A DNA stretch of 64,000 nucleotides from Microbacterium sp. VKM Ac-2923 (lineage in GTDB: Bacteria > Actinomycetota > Actinomycetes > Actinomycetales > Microbacteriaceae), in contig NZ_JALGRP010000001.1 of assembly GCF_022815605.1 (NCBI RefSeq), forward strand, positions 157,715 to 221,714. Reading direction: 5' to 3'. Shown one piece after another: positions 63,329 through 64,000 of the stretch. Below the pieces are notes generated by a model. That model was not told the origin of the DNA. It made no database searches and worked only from the letters and a program-made list of their open reading frames with translations. A program made the position numbers and the translations under genes. The stretch's first letter is position 1. Every line of letters starts with the position of its first letter.

Positions 63329-64000
63329 TCAGGGCGTCAGCAGCGCGCCCGTGTGGGCGGCGGCCTCTTCCGCGCGCTTCTCTTCGTCGTCCTTGCCGCG
63401 GCGCTCGTCGGCGGCTTCCTGCAGCGCCGACTTCGCCCGCAGCGGCGGGGTGCGGAAGAACAGCGACAGCACGAACGCGAGCAGCACGACGCCCATCGCC
63501 ACCCAGTAGACGCTCGTCGCGGACGAGTTGAATCCGACGAGGAAGGGCTTCGTCAGCCGGGCGTCGGCGCCGACGAGGAACGAGGTGTCATCCATCGCCG
63601 ATCCCCCGATCGAGGTCTCCTCGTCGCCCGATGAGAACCGGTCCGTGAGGTCGGTCGCCACGGTGTCGACGAAGGCGGTGCGGTCGGCGGCGTTCGAGAA
63701 GTCCAGACTCACCGCGCCGTCGGCGTCGACACGCGCGACGGGCACCTGCTGCTGGATCTGCGCGGTCGCGGCCGAAATCGCCTGAGCGACGGCGGCTTGC
63801 GTGACCTGCGCTTGAGCGGCGGCGGGGATCTGCCCCGCGGCCACCTGCTGCGCCACGGCCTGCGTTGCGGCATCCGTCGCCTGCTGCACACCCTGCTGCA
63901 CCTGCTGGGTCACGGCATCCGTCGTCTGCTGCACGATCGGGGTATAGATCGACGACATGATCTTCTCGTTGGCGGGCGCCGACGCCGTTGCCGGGTCGAA
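63329..64000 (-). CDS. C-terminal part of an MFS (DHA2-like) exporter, cut by window edge
   Basis: The frame is open to the window edge and gives the last 223 residues. An Ala/Gln-rich helical stretch (TDAVTQQVQQGVQQATDAA onward) and an extracytoplasmic loop precede one clear membrane helix, SVYWVAMGVVLLAFVLSLFF. A charged tail follows (RTPPLRAKSALQEAADERRG). This matches the end of 14-helix DHA2 multidrug exporters that carry a large loop before the last helix. The N-terminal helices lie outside the window, so the assignment rests on this end only. Confidence 0.6.
   Translation of the reverse strand, partial: FDPATASAPANEKIMSSIYTPIVQQTTDAVTQQVQQGVQQATDAATQAVAQQVAAGQIPAAAQAQVTQAAVAQAISAATAQIQQQVPVARVDADGAVSLDFSNAADRTAFVDTVATDLTDRFSSGDEETSIGGSAMDDTSFLVGADARLTKPFLVGFNSSATSVYWVAMGVVLLAFVLSLFFRTPPLRAKSALQEAADERRGKDDEEKRAEEAAAHTGALLTP

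Overview
The window is about 70% G+C by eye. It has many GTG starts, dense ATGA/GTGA stop-start overlaps, a mycobacterial-type SOS box, an actinobacterial glutaredoxin-like protein and an Rv2578c-type radical SAM protein. It looks like the chromosome of an actinobacterium of the Microbacteriaceae, most like Microbacterium. The genus is an inference from style and gene content, not from a marker gene. I see no rRNA, tRNA, CRISPR array, transposase or phage.

Layout. 0-2.2 kb: a Rho_N-type small protein, DNA topoisomerase IB and a pair of fluoride channels (crcB). 2.4-8.4 kb: a single-gene RND exporter, a DUF998 membrane protein, aldose 1-epimerase and a membrane-anchored monooxygenase-like protein. 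8.8-15.1 kb: a DEAD-box helicase with a long repetitive N-terminus, an SOS-boxed radical SAM protein, a D,D-carboxypeptidase and an LCP cell-wall ligase. 15.3-24.1 kb: a Tat-exported metallophosphoesterase operon, a 1190-residue secreted subtilase, pirin plus GNAT, and an alpha/beta hydrolase. 24.3-31.6 kb: carboxylate uptake under apparent LytS/LytTR control (CstA, YbdD, kinase, regulator, then a DUF485-like protein with an SSS symporter), with a lower-GC Fic toxin-antitoxin pair lying inside it. 31.6-43.1 kb: nucleic-acid functions (RecQ, 3-methyladenine glycosylase I, a second DEAD-box helicase, a UvrA-like ABC protein, a degenerate serine-recombinase-like protein) plus an acyl-CoA oxidase, between repeat-rich spacers. 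43.3-52.6 kb: a Na+/H+ antiporter, a glutaredoxin-amidohydrolase-kynureninase operon, a GT2-GtrA glycosyltransferase, a polysaccharide deacetylase-like protein, a Gfo/Idh oxidoreductase and a chromate transporter. 52.9-64 kb: an acyl-CoA ligase, then a carbohydrate locus (LacI regulator, GH42 beta-galactosidase, ABC permeases, binding protein, secreted BNR-fold hydrolase), and the 3' part of an exporter cut by the window edge.

How the genes work together. The last locus reads as one unit: the BNR enzyme acts outside the cell, the binding protein and permeases import oligosaccharide, GH42 cleaves it inside, and LacI controls the set through two operators 33 bp apart. The importer ATPase is not here. 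The CstA/LytSR block resembles the pyruvate-sensing BtsSR/BtsT arrangement of enterobacteria. Several cell-envelope genes (LCP, carboxypeptidase, deacetylase, GT2-GtrA) are scattered singly.

Two window-wide patterns stand out. Eight first-in-unit genes have a TANNNT hexamer exactly six bases before the start codon, which points to leaderless transcription. The word GGATGCC (or its complement) is far commoner than base composition predicts. Many spacers also hold palindromic or tandem repeats.
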